This document shows, piece by piece, positions 27,157 to 34,706 of a DNA stretch of 64,000 bases. The number at the start of each line of letters is the position of its first letter. Position 1 is the stretch's first letter. The position numbers and the translations under genes were made by a program. Source of the stretch: Serratia odorifera (GTDB lineage: Bacteria > Pseudomonadota > Gammaproteobacteria > Enterobacterales > Enterobacteriaceae). The notes beneath the pieces were generated by a model, which was given only the letters and a program-made list of their open reading frames with translations, searched no databases and had not been told where the DNA came from. The stretch is from positions 3,596,001 through 3,660,000 of the forward strand of contig NZ_LR134117.1 in NCBI RefSeq assembly GCF_900635445.1. The letters run 5' to 3'.

Positions 27157-28238
27157 ATGATGAAACGCAGTGTATTAGCTTTGGCGGTAGCGCTTGGGCG
27201 CAATCTCCTCTTTTGCCAACGCGGCAGAAATTTATAATAAGGATGGCAATAAACTCGATCTTTATGGCCGAGTGAATGCCAAACATTACTTTGTCCACAA
27301 CAGCACGTCCGACGGCGACAAATCCTACGTGCGTTTAGGCTTCAAAGGGGAAACCCAGATCAACGATAGCCTGACCGGGTTTGGCCAGTGGGAGTACAAC
27401 ATTCAGGCAAACAACTCGGAAGGCGCAGATGCAACGGCGAACACCAAAACGCGCCTGGGCTTTGCCGGCCTGAAATTTGGCGATTACGGCTCCTTTGACT
27501 ATGGCCGCAACTACGGTGTGGTCTACGACGCGGAAGCCTATACCGATATGCTGCCGGAATTCGGCGGTGACTCTTACAGCAACACCGACAACTTTATGAC
27601 CGGCCGTTCCACCGGTTTGGCGACTTACCGCAACCGTGACTTCTTTGGTCTGGGTTGAGGGGCTGAATATTGCAATTCAGTATCAGGGCAAAAACGAAGG
27701 CCGCGAGCTGACGCGTCAGAACGGCGACGGTTACGGTCTGTCACTGGACTATCAGGACATCGGCGGTAGCGGTATTGGCTTCGCTGCGGCGTATTCTGAT
27801 TCCAACCGTACCAGCGCTCAAAAGCAGGCTACCTATGGCAAAGGCGACAGTGCCAGCGCCTGGACCACCGCGGTTAAATACGATGCGAACCAGGTTTATC
27901 TGGCCGCCATGTACGCCGAAACGCGCAACATGACGCCAATCACCGTCGACAGCGTGAAAGGTTTTGCCAATAAAACGCAGAACTTTGAGCTGGTTGCGCA
28001 GTATCAGTTCGAAAACGGTCTGCGTCCGTCATTGGGGTATGTACAGTCGAAGGGTAAAGATATCGAAGGTATCGGCGATGCCGATCTGGTGAAATACGTT
28101 GATATCGGCGCTACCTATTACTTCAATAAAAACATGTACACCTATGTTGATTATCAGATCAACCAGTTGAGCGACGATAACAAGCTGAAACTGAGCAATG
28201 ACGACATCGTGGCCGTCAGCCTGACCTACCGTTTCTAA
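27157..28238 (+). CDS. General outer-membrane porin, OmpC/OmpF family (two apparent frameshifts)
   Basis: This is a trimeric 16-strand diffusion porin. A signal peptide ends NANA-free as SSFANA, then the mature start AEIYNKDGNKLDLYGRV is typical. The constriction-loop PEFGGDS region, GLATYRNRDFFGLV and the C-terminal VAVSLTYRF with final Phe are all present. Extra G bases in GGG 27196-27198 (within the signal peptide, LGAISSFANA expected) and GGG 27652-27654 (GLVEGLNIAIQYQGK expected) break the frame; correction gives about 359 residues. Start ATG 27157 or 27160 follows AGGA. Which OmpC/F/N paralogue it is cannot be decided here. Confidence 0.88.
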
Positions 28239-28284
28239 TCGACGGGTCGATTACTCTCTGTCCTGTGTCGGGAAGAGGGAGCAC

Positions 28285-28312
28285 CAGGCAGGGCGCGAGC
28301 CCTGCCTGTTTG
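28285..28312 (+). terminator. Terminator of the porin gene
   Basis: CAGGCAGGG and CCCTGCCTG form a 9-bp stem around CGCGAG, followed by TTTGTT. It sits 46 bases after the porin stop. Confidence 0.75.
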
Positions 28313-28353
28313 TTATCACCGGCGAACAGCAGCGTATTAGCGCCCTGACGGTA

Positions 28354-28545
28354 TCAGAACGGCGCATATTCACTGGCAGGGAGCCAGAAACCATCGATAA
28401 AATCTTCTACCGGATAGCAACCGGCGTGACGGAGATTCTGTTCCTTCATCGCCACCAGACATTGTTGTTCATCGCGCAGGATGTCCACCATGATATCGAC
28501 GCAGCCTCCGTCCAGATAACAAACAAACATCACCAGTGCATACAT
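28354..28545 (-). CDS. yebW: YebW-like DUF1482 protein
   Basis: This 63-residue protein is close to E. coli YebW: MYALVMFVCYLDGGCVDI at the start, DEQQCL in the middle and DFIDGFWLPASEY at the end. DUF1482 proteins are short, cysteine-containing and of unknown function. The ATG at 28545 is chosen because GTGGAGG sits nine bases upstream; the frame is open further 5' but that extension is not conserved-looking. It is convergent with the porin and stands alone. Confidence 0.8.
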   Translation of the reverse strand: MYALVMFVCYLDGGCVDIMVDILRDEQQCLVAMKEQNLRHAGCYPVEDFIDGFWLPASEYAPF

Positions 28546-28780
28546 AAAATCAGCATCCTCCACGGCCATTGCTTGCCCGCTCAGTGTAACCATTCTGGCA
28601 CGATTTTCCGCGTTAATCTTCTTTTGGCTGCGCAGCGGCAAGCGAGCGTGACAGTTTTGCCAGACGGTAACGACTCAATTGTGCTGACCAATTGAATATC
28701 TGTCTGACGCTGCTAAGCTTAACAGGACTTATCAACACAAGTGGTTACCTTTCATAGACAAGCATCAAACGGGAGTGAAT

Positions 28781-29227
28781 ATGGGATTGTTTAACTTCGT
28801 CAAAGAAGCGGGCGAAAAACTGTGGGACGCAGTGGCTGGCAATGCGAATGCTGCCGAGCAAAGCGCCAAATTGAAAGAGCACCTCAACAACAGCGGTTTG
28901 CCAGACACCGATAAAGTGGATGTGCAGGTGGTTGACGGCAAAGCGGTCGTCACTGGCGACGGCATCAGCCAGGAGCTGAAAGAGAAGATTCTGGTCGCGG
29001 TCGGCAACGTTGCCGGCATCAGCGGCGTTGAAGATAAAGTCACCGTCGCACAGGGCGGTACCGAGAGCAAATTCCATACCGTGAAAAAGGGCGATACGCT
29101 GAGCGCCATTTCCAAACAAGTGTATGGCGACGCCAATCAGTACAACAAGATTTTCGAGGCTAACAAGCCGATGCTGTCCAGCCCGGATAAAATCTACCCG
29201 GGGCAGGTATTGCGTATACCGCAGTAA
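28781..29227 (+). CDS. kbp: Potassium-binding BON/LysM protein
   Basis: The 148-residue protein is nearly co-linear with E. coli Kbp (YgaU): MGLFNFVKEAGEKLWDAV at the N-terminus, a BON domain (residues ~25-90) and a LysM domain (FHTVKKGDTLSAISKQVYG to YPGQVLRIPQ, ~98-148). Kbp binds K+ in the cytoplasm and is made under osmotic stress. No signal peptide is present, as in the family. The start follows GGGAGTGA, and a strong terminator follows the gene, so it is monocistronic. Confidence 0.93.
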   Translation: MGLFNFVKEAGEKLWDAVAGNANAAEQSAKLKEHLNNSGLPDTDKVDVQVVDGKAVVTGDGISQELKEKILVAVGNVAGISGVEDKVTVAQGGTESKFHTVKKGDTLSAISKQVYGDANQYNKIFEANKPMLSSPDKIYPGQVLRIPQ

Positions 29228-29245
29228 TGTCCCCTTTCTGACGGA

Positions 29246-29272
29246 GGCCCGGTGTGTTACCGGGCCTTTTTT
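29246..29272 (+). terminator. Terminator of kbp
   Basis: GGCCCGGT and ACCGGGCC form an 8-bp stem with a 5-base loop, followed by TTTTTT. It starts 18 bases after the kbp stop. Confidence 0.9.
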
Positions 29273-29506
29273 ATTGTCGAATATAAGTCATGCTAATTTC
29301 AGTTTGTTTTTCATAATACTTATGAATGTTTTATACTGGCACCGGTTCTCCGGCCAGCCTGATGTTGACCCTATGTGTGAAAGTTGATAGCGTCAGCGAC
29401 ATTCGAGGTTTGAATGGTTGTTTCTGCAGAATCTTCAGTCCGTTGCGCCACGGCGGTAATCATCCAGTACGGCAACTTTCAGACCTGATGAACTAAGACA
29501 GATTTT

Positions 29507-29647
29507 GTGAAAGAACAGCGTAATACCTCGCACGATAAAAAATACCGTGAAACCCTCGGTGATGCACAGTTCGCCATTTTGGTGTTGGCGATCGCGTCAG
29601 GTTCGTTGCTATTCTTTACGCTTGCGGTCACGTTGTGGCTGATGTGA
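29507..29647 (+). CDS. 46-residue membrane protein, unknown (YmiA-like size and layout)
   Basis: From GTG 29507 a 46-residue frame has a charged N-terminus (KEQRNTSHDKKYRETLGD) and one hydrophobic helix (FAILVLAIASGSLLFFTLAVTLW). Length and layout recall the small enterobacterial YmiA-type proteins, but I cannot claim homology. There is no clear ribosome-binding site, which lowers confidence. It is followed after 22 bases by a second small membrane-protein frame, so the two may form a pair. Confidence 0.45.
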   Translation: MKEQRNTSHDKKYRETLGDAQFAILVLAIASGSLLFFTLAVTLWLM

Positions 29648-29669
29648 CCCTTTAACAACAGGAGAGACA

Positions 29670-29834
29670 ATGGAGCATAATCTCCACCATGAAACCAAAC
29701 TGATTGCCATTATCGGCCTGCTGGTTTCGGCGTTGCTGGTGGTATCGGTACTGTTTGGCGTAACCTATCTTTCCGATCTCAAACACGCCAACGATCCCGT
29801 CGATACCAAAAACTGCTACTTCAAGACGCCTTAG
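29670..29834 (+). CDS. 54-residue membrane protein, unknown
   Basis: ATG 29670 follows a good GGAGAG site. The protein has a polar His-rich start (MEHNLHHETK), one helix (LIAIIGLLVSALLVVSVLFGVTYL) and a polar tail with a single Cys. No family is recognised. The spacing of 22 bases from the preceding 46-residue frame suggests a two-gene transcript of single-span proteins. Confidence 0.55.
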   Translation: MEHNLHHETKLIAIIGLLVSALLVVSVLFGVTYLSDLKHANDPVDTKNCYFKTP

Positions 29835-29928
29835 CGCGACGCTCCGCCTTCGTGGCGATGAACCCCCTTGCCGCTGCTGTGCTAAGCTGGGCACAGGTGG
29901 GTTAAATTCATCGTCTGGAGGCGTTTGT

Positions 29929-30858
29929 ATGCATGATCCTGATTCGTTCGATAGCTCTTCCTCTGCGTGTTCCGGTCGCCATTCGATGCAACGCATTGCG
30001 GTGCGTCATGCCGACGTTGGCGGCATTGCCATTCAACGCGCCTTGCCGACCCGCGAACGTCGTACGGTCGGTGCCTGGTGTTTTCTCGATCATGCCGGGC
30101 CGGCGGTGTTCAATGGCTCCTCTGAAGGTATGGATGTCGGGCCACACCCGCATATTGGCCTGCAAACGTTCACCTGGATGATCGAAGGCGAAGTGCTGCA
30201 TCGCGATAGCCTCGGCAGCGAGCAGATTATCCGCCCTGGCCAGGTTAATCTGATGACCGCCGGCCATGGCATTGCCCATACCGAACAGACCACCGGTCAC
30301 CCTCGCCAATTGCACGCTGCGCAGTTATGGATTGCTTTACCGGCAGAACATGCGCAAATGGCTCCGCGTTTTGACCATTACCCCGATCTGCCGCGTTGGA
30401 AAAAGGGCGCGGTAACCCAGACATTACTCATTGGCCAATTTGAGCAATATCGTTCGCCGGTATTTACCGTCTCACCGCTTATCGCACTGGACTTACAATG
30501 GGACGCCGACGGTCATTTGGAATTACCATTACGCAGCGATTTTGAAATAGGTCTTTTGCCCCTTATTGGTGCATTTGAGGTTAATGATGAAAAAATTTCA
30601 TCGGGTGAATTTGCCTATTTGGGAATGAATCTTAACAAGCTGCGCTTAACGGCGGAAAAGGGCAGTAAGGCGTTATTGATTGGCGGCGAGCCGATTAAAC
30701 AACCGATAACCATCTGGTGGAATTTTGTTGCTCATAGCAAGCAGGAGATCGCGGCGGCACAGCGAGATTGGCAACAAGGAAACGCGCGTTTTCCGCAGGT
30801 CAAAGGCTATGCCGGGCCGCGGATGACCGCGCCAGACCTGCCCTGGCGGGTAGATTGA
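29929..30858 (+). CDS. Pirin family protein
   Basis: The 309-residue bicupin has the N-terminal pirin domain with its metal-ligand histidines (VGPHPHIGLQTFTW and AGHGIAHTE) and a C-terminal pirin domain with GEPIKQPITIWWNFV. Some bacterial pirins are quercetinases, and a Serratia pirin has been reported to restrain pyruvate dehydrogenase. Which applies here cannot be told. It starts behind TGGAGGCGTTTGT and is transcribed alone. Confidence 0.9.
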   Translation: MHDPDSFDSSSSACSGRHSMQRIAVRHADVGGIAIQRALPTRERRTVGAWCFLDHAGPAVFNGSSEGMDVGPHPHIGLQTFTWMIEGEVLHRDSLGSEQIIRPGQVNLMTAGHGIAHTEQTTGHPRQLHAAQLWIALPAEHAQMAPRFDHYPDLPRWKKGAVTQTLLIGQFEQYRSPVFTVSPLIALDLQWDADGHLELPLRSDFEIGLLPLIGAFEVNDEKISSGEFAYLGMNLNKLRLTAEKGSKALLIGGEPIKQPITIWWNFVAHSKQEIAAAQRDWQQGNARFPQVKGYAGPRMTAPDLPWRVD

Positions 30859-31064
30859 TACCTGAAGGCTATATCATTTGTCCTTTTTTATAAAAATTGC
30901 TCTATCAAGGTTTAATTAATGTGATCAAAATTCCATGTTTTTGATCGAATATAGCTTCAATAAAAAAAAGTGATCCACAGCAAATTATTAATGACGGGTA
31001 AAAGTTAATATCTTTCCTATAGGAATACTGCAACTCCCGTTAGTAAGAAGCAAGAGAGGTCATC

Positions 31065-31166
31065 ATGAGCCAAATACTCTATCGTGCAAGATTATCCCAT
31101 GTTGTTATTGCAACGGCGGCGTTTTGGGTCTCAATAGCAGCCCTGTTGTTCGTTGCTTTCATCTAA
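31065..31166 (+). CDS. 33-residue hydrophobic micro-protein
   Basis: ATG 31065 follows a strong AGAGAGGT ribosome-binding site. The frame encodes a single-helix peptide (SQILYRARLSH, then VVIATAAFWVSIAALLFVAFI) and stops 21 bases before a strong terminator. A well-formed start, a transmembrane helix and a dedicated terminator together argue for a real small membrane protein. No family is recognised. It has a 200-base AT-rich upstream region of its own. Confidence 0.6.
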   Translation: MSQILYRARLSHVVIATAAFWVSIAALLFVAFI

Positions 31167-31186
31167 CCTTAAACCTAGGCCACTCT

Positions 31187-31212
31187 AAAAAACCCGCATC
31201 GCGGGTTTTTTT
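31187..31212 (+). terminator. Terminator after the 33-residue gene
   Basis: AAAACCCGC-ATC-GCGGGTTTTTTT is a classic hairpin with T-run. The A-run on the other side would also allow use from the minus strand. Confidence 0.88.
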
Positions 31213-31288
31213 ATACCGCGTAATTGGCCAATGTCGGTTACGGTATATACTTAATTACCTTTCATTGCTATTAGCCACATAAAAAATA

Positions 31289-31642
31289 ATGGTAATTATC
31301 GCTGATATCTTGCTGCTCGCCGTCGCTGCGCTGCATATTTATATTCTGCTGCTGGAAATGTTCCTCTGGCAGCATCCTGTCGGTATGCGCGCGTTTGGTA
31401 CTACGCGGGAATTTGCCAGCGCAACGCGTACGCTGGCGGCCAACCAGGGGCTGTATAACGGCTTTCTCGCCGCCGGGCTGACCTGGAGTTGGTGGCTGTC
31501 GCAGCCGGTATGGCAGCTGTTTTTCCTGGGGTGTGTGCTGATCGCCGGGCTGTATGGTGGGCTGACCGCCAACCGCAAAATCCTGTGGGTGCAGGGCCTG
31601 CCGGCGTTGATTGCCATGCTGGCGGTGCTGGCCGCGCATTGA
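31289..31642 (+). CDS. DUF1304 membrane protein
   Basis: The 117-residue protein has four hydrophobic helices and the family signatures LHIYILLLEMFLW near residue 16 and TRTLAANQGLYNGFLA in the middle. Function is unknown. It stands alone between a terminator and the convergent AraC-type gene. Confidence 0.8.
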   Translation: MVIIADILLLAVAALHIYILLLEMFLWQHPVGMRAFGTTREFASATRTLAANQGLYNGFLAAGLTWSWWLSQPVWQLFFLGCVLIAGLYGGLTANRKILWVQGLPALIAMLAVLAAH

Positions 31643-31666
31643 GCCGTCCACGGCTATAGGGAGTGA

Positions 31667-32053
31667 CTAGGCCAGCTTTTGATGGATGACGTGCAGCGGC
31701 GGGTCGATATGCAAATCTACGCTTAGATCCTGGCGGAAATCATAAGGCGTTATGTTGAAACGCTTGCGGAACATATAAGTAAAGTGGGACTGCGAGCCAA
31801 AGCCAAAATCCAGTGCGATGTCAAAAATCGTGGCATCGCTACTGCGCAATTGGTAAACCGCGCCCGCCAGCCGGCGTTCGCGAATGTATTTGCCGAGCGA
31901 GATCCCTGTCGCTTCCTTGAATAACTTCTGCATGTGCCAGAGGGAGTAACCGGAATACTCGGCCAGCTCTTCCAGATGGATCACGCGTCCGAGATGAGTT
32001 TCAACCCATTTGCTGAGGGCGCAGACCAATGAGAGGTGATGTTGTTGTATCAT
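31667..32053 (-). CDS. AraC-family regulator, MarA/SoxS/Rob-like single domain
   Basis: The 128-residue protein consists almost only of the two helix-turn-helix motifs of AraC proteins (HLEELAEYSGYSLWHMQKLFKEATG and IFDIALDFGFGSQSHFTYMFRKRF, each shown in part). There is no separate ligand domain, as in MarA, SoxS and RamA. Such proteins usually activate stress, efflux or porin genes. The call on target genes is open. The start MIQQHH at 32053 is chosen by alignment to this family; a longer frame exists upstream. Confidence 0.8.
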   Translation of the reverse strand: MIQQHHLSLVCALSKWVETHLGRVIHLEELAEYSGYSLWHMQKLFKEATGISLGKYIRERRLAGAVYQLRSSDATIFDIALDFGFGSQSHFTYMFRKRFNITPYDFRQDLSVDLHIDPPLHVIHQKLA

Positions 32054-32275
32054 CAGTGCATCTGTGTGAGAACGACATAAGCGAAGTATACACAACTTGC
32101 TGTCTTCGACAAAAACCACCGCGCGGCTGTGAATTTTAATCTATCAGCCAGCTTGTCAGCCGCAGGTCAAAACGGCTAATCTGCATACTGCCGCTAACAT
32201 CAGGGCATTCAAGCCGTACAACACACAAACGACCGAGAATCCGCCGTAGCAACTTGACGTTGATGAGGTGATCGC

Positions 32276-32389
32276 ATGTTAATGACAGTGATTATTACTC
32301 TGGTTGTCGTCGTGGGGGTTGCCGTGTTTATGGCCGTCCCGGCGATGAGGGTGAATAAAGCGGAAAGTGCGGGAGGTGAAGACCAGTGA
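32276..32389 (+). CDS. 37-residue membrane micro-protein, unknown
   Basis: ATG 32276 follows GAGGTGATC at a good distance. The frame has one N-terminal helix (LMTVIITLVVVVGVAVFMAV) and a polar tail with AESAGGEDQ. It ends 37 bases before a bidirectional terminator. No family is recognised. Signals on both sides make it a plausible gene. Confidence 0.5.
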   Translation: MLMTVIITLVVVVGVAVFMAVPAMRVNKAESAGGEDQ

Positions 32390-32426
32390 GAGCGGTATCC
32401 ATTGCGCATTGAAGCATCGGCGAAAA

Positions 32427-32453
32427 AGCCAGGGTTTGGTACCCGGGCTTTTT
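32427..32453. terminator. Bidirectional terminator
   Basis: AGCCAGGGT and ACCCGGGCT pair at eight of nine positions around TTGGT. The hairpin is flanked by an A-run on the left and TTTTT on the right, so it can end both the plus-strand micro-gene and yccJ on the minus strand. Confidence 0.8.
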
Positions 32454-32466
32454 GTTGTCCTGCTGC

Positions 32467-32679
32467 TTAGACGTTTTTGCGTTCTACCATTTCTTCGCCC
32501 CAATACAGCCGGTCGGCCTCGGTTTTGGCAAAGGCCATTTGCAGCGCTTCGTCACTGCCTTCCTCCCAGATTTTCTGCGCCAGCGCTTCATCGTTCCCGG
32601 CAAGTTCAAAAATCGCCTCGGCTATCTCGACGGAGGTTTCACGCACCGTCGCCCAAGATTTAACGTTGTGATTGGCCAT
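32467..32679 (-). CDS. yccJ: YccJ family protein
   Basis: The 70-residue acidic protein aligns with E. coli YccJ: the WATVRETSVEIAEAIFELAG segment, KIWEEGSDEAL and the end WGEEMVERKNV. Function is unknown. It starts behind CAGGAGATGAGTT and stands alone. In E. coli it is at a different locus (beside wrbA), so position is not conserved. Confidence 0.88.
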   Translation of the reverse strand: MANHNVKSWATVRETSVEIAEAIFELAGNDEALAQKIWEEGSDEALQMAFAKTEADRLYWGEEMVERKNV

Positions 32680-32856
32680 AACTCATCTCCTGTGCGGTTT
32701 TGGCTGGGGTTAACACCAGTATAGGCCAAATGTACTGCTGGTTTTAACCTCCCATGCCCAATAGCGCCGTAAATTCAGCGCGATCGCCGTTAGCAAGCGG
32801 CAAAGCGTCTGACGGCGTGATATTCTGTGCGGCGTTTGAATAAAGAGGAAATGATT

Positions 32857-33096
32857 ATGTCCAATGCATTAAGCAACGATCAGGAACTGGTTTCCGATCT
32901 GGTGGCCTGCCAACTGGTGATAAAACAGATTCTGGATGTTATTGATGTAATTGCGCCGACCGAGGTGCGAGACAAAATGGCCAGCCAACTGAAGAATATT
33001 GATTTTTCAACGCATCCTGCGGGTGCCGATCCGATCACCAAGCGGGCAATTGAAAAAGCGATAGCGCTGATCGAGCTGAAGTTCAGCCGCGATTAA
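32857..33096 (+). CDS. Small hypothetical cytosolic protein
   Basis: The 79-residue helical protein (SNDQELVSDLVACQLVIKQ, then EKAIALIELKFSRD at the end) has no signal peptide or membrane segment. A strong AGAGGAA site precedes ATG 32857. I do not recognise the family with confidence. A GC-rich hairpin without T-run (GGCCGCCG / CGGCGGCC) follows the stop. Confidence 0.65.
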   Translation: MSNALSNDQELVSDLVACQLVIKQILDVIDVIAPTEVRDKMASQLKNIDFSTHPAGADPITKRAIEKAIALIELKFSRD

Positions 33097-33134
33097 GCGA
33101 GGCCGCCGTCGCCGGCGGCCAGACGGTGGTGCGG

Positions 33135-33368
33135 TTAATCCACCACCGTTTCAATCTTTTTGAACAGCGGGCAGTCAGAAACACCGATAACGCCATTGTC
33201 ACCATGAATATACTGCGCCGTCACCACGTTGCGTGCCGTCAGATATTGGCACTGCAATCCCAACCCGCCAACGTTTTGATTACTGCCAATCAATACGCCG
33301 TAACCTGAAAAAAGCAGCACGCCATACGCCACGGCGACCGCCACTACCAATTTGATTAACTTACCCAT
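33135..33368 (-). CDS. yobH: YobH family protein
   Basis: The 77-residue protein matches E. coli YobH: one N-terminal helix ending LLFSGYGVLIGS, then GLGLQCQYLTARNVV and GDNGVIGVSDCPL with two conserved cysteines. It is probably membrane anchored with a periplasmic tail. Its place beside mgrB and yebO is the same as in E. coli. Function is unknown. Confidence 0.9.
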   Translation of the reverse strand: MGKLIKLVVAVAVAYGVLLFSGYGVLIGSNQNVGGLGLQCQYLTARNVVTAQYIHGDNGVIGVSDCPLFKKIETVVD

Positions 33369-33472
33369 TCTATTCCCTCTTAGCATCCTGTTGCTGCACT
33401 CTAGCCATGATGCGTCACCCTGAGCAACGCCATTATTCTGAAAACGACGTCGCGGACAGAAATCTAAACGAC

Positions 33473-33489
33473 CGGTTAAAGTTTGTTTA
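33473..33489 (+). promoter_or_regulatory. PhoP box and promoter of mgrB
   Basis: CGGTTA-N5-TGTTTA fits the PhoP direct repeat TGTTTA-N5-TGTTTA (4/6 and 6/6). A -10 hexamer GATAAT at 33500-33505 follows at the normal distance for PhoP-activated promoters. The mgrB gene is a known PhoP target. Confidence 0.75.
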
Positions 33490-33530
33490 AGTTTCGTGTG
33501 ATAATCTGTGGTTCGGTTAACAAGGTAACA

Positions 33531-33689
33531 ATGAGGCTGCTAAGTTTGTTGCGAAACAAAATCCTGGTGATCGTTGCGACCGTGGTGGCATGCCTGATTT
33601 TTTATCTGCTTGCTCTCGACAGTTATTGCGATCAGGGCGAGAGCTTTGCGTTGGGGATCTGTTCGATCACGCGCTTTGTTCCGTGGTGA
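33531..33689 (+). CDS. mgrB: PhoQ feedback inhibitor MgrB
   Basis: The 52-residue single-span membrane peptide has the MgrB periplasmic signature: C-D-Q, then GICSITRFVPW at the end, with the two conserved cysteines (33 and 44). It binds PhoQ in the inner membrane and damps PhoPQ signalling. Loss of mgrB raises polymyxin resistance in some enterobacteria. Here the gene is intact and slightly longer than the 47-residue E. coli form. A PhoP box lies upstream, completing the feedback loop. Confidence 0.93.
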   Translation: MRLLSLLRNKILVIVATVVACLIFYLLALDSYCDQGESFALGICSITRFVPW

Positions 33690-33782
33690 CGTAGAAGATG
33701 GCGCAATCAGAGACAAGGATGTTCGCGCCCATCTTTGCAGTGTTAAGATGGATACCCGTTTTGGCAGTGAGTAGGATAGTTC

Positions 33783-34061
33783 ATGTTAGATTCAGTTTTT
33801 GGCTCGTCGGGGCTGCTGGCACTGGTGATGGTGCCGATTGCGCTGCTGGTGGGGCTGTGGGTATGGTTTTTGATCAATCGCGCCAGCGTGCGTGCCAACG
33901 AACAGGTGCGCCTGTTGCAGGAAATCGCCGATCAGCAGCGCCAGCAAACCGCATTGCTGCAACGCCTGGTTGGCAACGCTCGCGGTGACCAGACGCCGTT
34001 GGACGATGATGACGATCTCAACCCGGCGTTGGATTTCAAAGGATTTATTCCCGAACGCTAA
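33783..34061 (+). CDS. yebO: YebO family membrane protein
   Basis: The 92-residue protein has one helix (VMVPIALLVGLWVWFLINRAS), then a coiled-coil-like stretch (NEQVRLLQEIADQQRQQTALLQRL, in part) and an acidic tail. This is the layout of E. coli YebO, which also sits next to mgrB. Function is unknown. Confidence 0.85.
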   Translation: MLDSVFGSSGLLALVMVPIALLVGLWVWFLINRASVRANEQVRLLQEIADQQRQQTALLQRLVGNARGDQTPLDDDDDLNPALDFKGFIPER

Positions 34062-34119
34062 TCAGGTTCCGCTACCGTGAGAGAGCCACGGATTGGCAGG
34101 TTATCGCGCGTGCGGCTTC

Positions 34120-34539
34120 TCACTTCAGGTCTTCTGAAAACGCCATTCCCTGATACGGCGCGGCTCGGCAGGCCGCCAGGCGGCTGGCCAAATCGCCGCT
34201 ATGAATTTCCAGTTGGTGTCCGTCCGGATCGAGAAAATACAGTGATTCACCTTCGCTACGGTTGCTTTTCCACTGGCGAACGCCGGCCTGTCGCAGGCGT
34301 TCGACCATCGCAGGAAAGTCTGCCGAAGTAATGCTGAACGCATAATGGGTGTAGTCGCGCGGCGCGCAGGCTGCACGCGTATCATCTAGCGACAGGCACA
34401 ACCATAGCTCCCCCAGCGTGAGATAGGCACCTTGCTGCCAGCGCGCATGCAGGTGAAAGCCCAACGTTTGCCGGTAAAATTCGAGACTGCGTTCCACGTC
34501 GCGCACCGCGAGCGTCAGATGATTAAGACCGCTAAGCAT
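34120..34539 (-). CDS. fosA: FosA-type fosfomycin glutathione transferase
   Basis: The 139-residue vicinal-oxygen-chelate metalloenzyme adds glutathione to fosfomycin and so confers resistance. The metal ligands H7, H65 and E111 are all in place (LNHLTLAV, DYTHYAF, QLEIHSG). T9, K91 and the NRSEG segment of the substrate and K+ site are also kept. Chromosomal fosA genes are known in Serratia and Klebsiella, so this is an intrinsic gene rather than an acquired one. The start MLSGLNH matches known FosA. Confidence 0.93.
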   Translation of the reverse strand: MLSGLNHLTLAVRDVERSLEFYRQTLGFHLHARWQQGAYLTLGELWLCLSLDDTRAACAPRDYTHYAFSITSADFPAMVERLRQAGVRQWKSNRSEGESLYFLDPDGHQLEIHSGDLASRLAACRAAPYQGMAFSEDLK

Positions 34540-34706
34540 GGGGACTCCAGAATGGCAACCATAAAGACGCAGTGTAATCGAACGATGGGTAAAGGTAACG
34601 CGATAAAACATTAGTGAAGATAATACAAAAACCGCTCTGGCCGTCATAAAACTGTCGTATTGGCATCGTAATGTAGCGCGAACATAACGAAAGATGGATA
34701 GAGCTG

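Noticed and set aside
27157..28238. Programmed frameshifting in the porin or ast genes
   Set aside because: The sites lack slippery heptamers with downstream structures, and orthologues are read in one frame. A shift inside a signal peptide would serve no known purpose.
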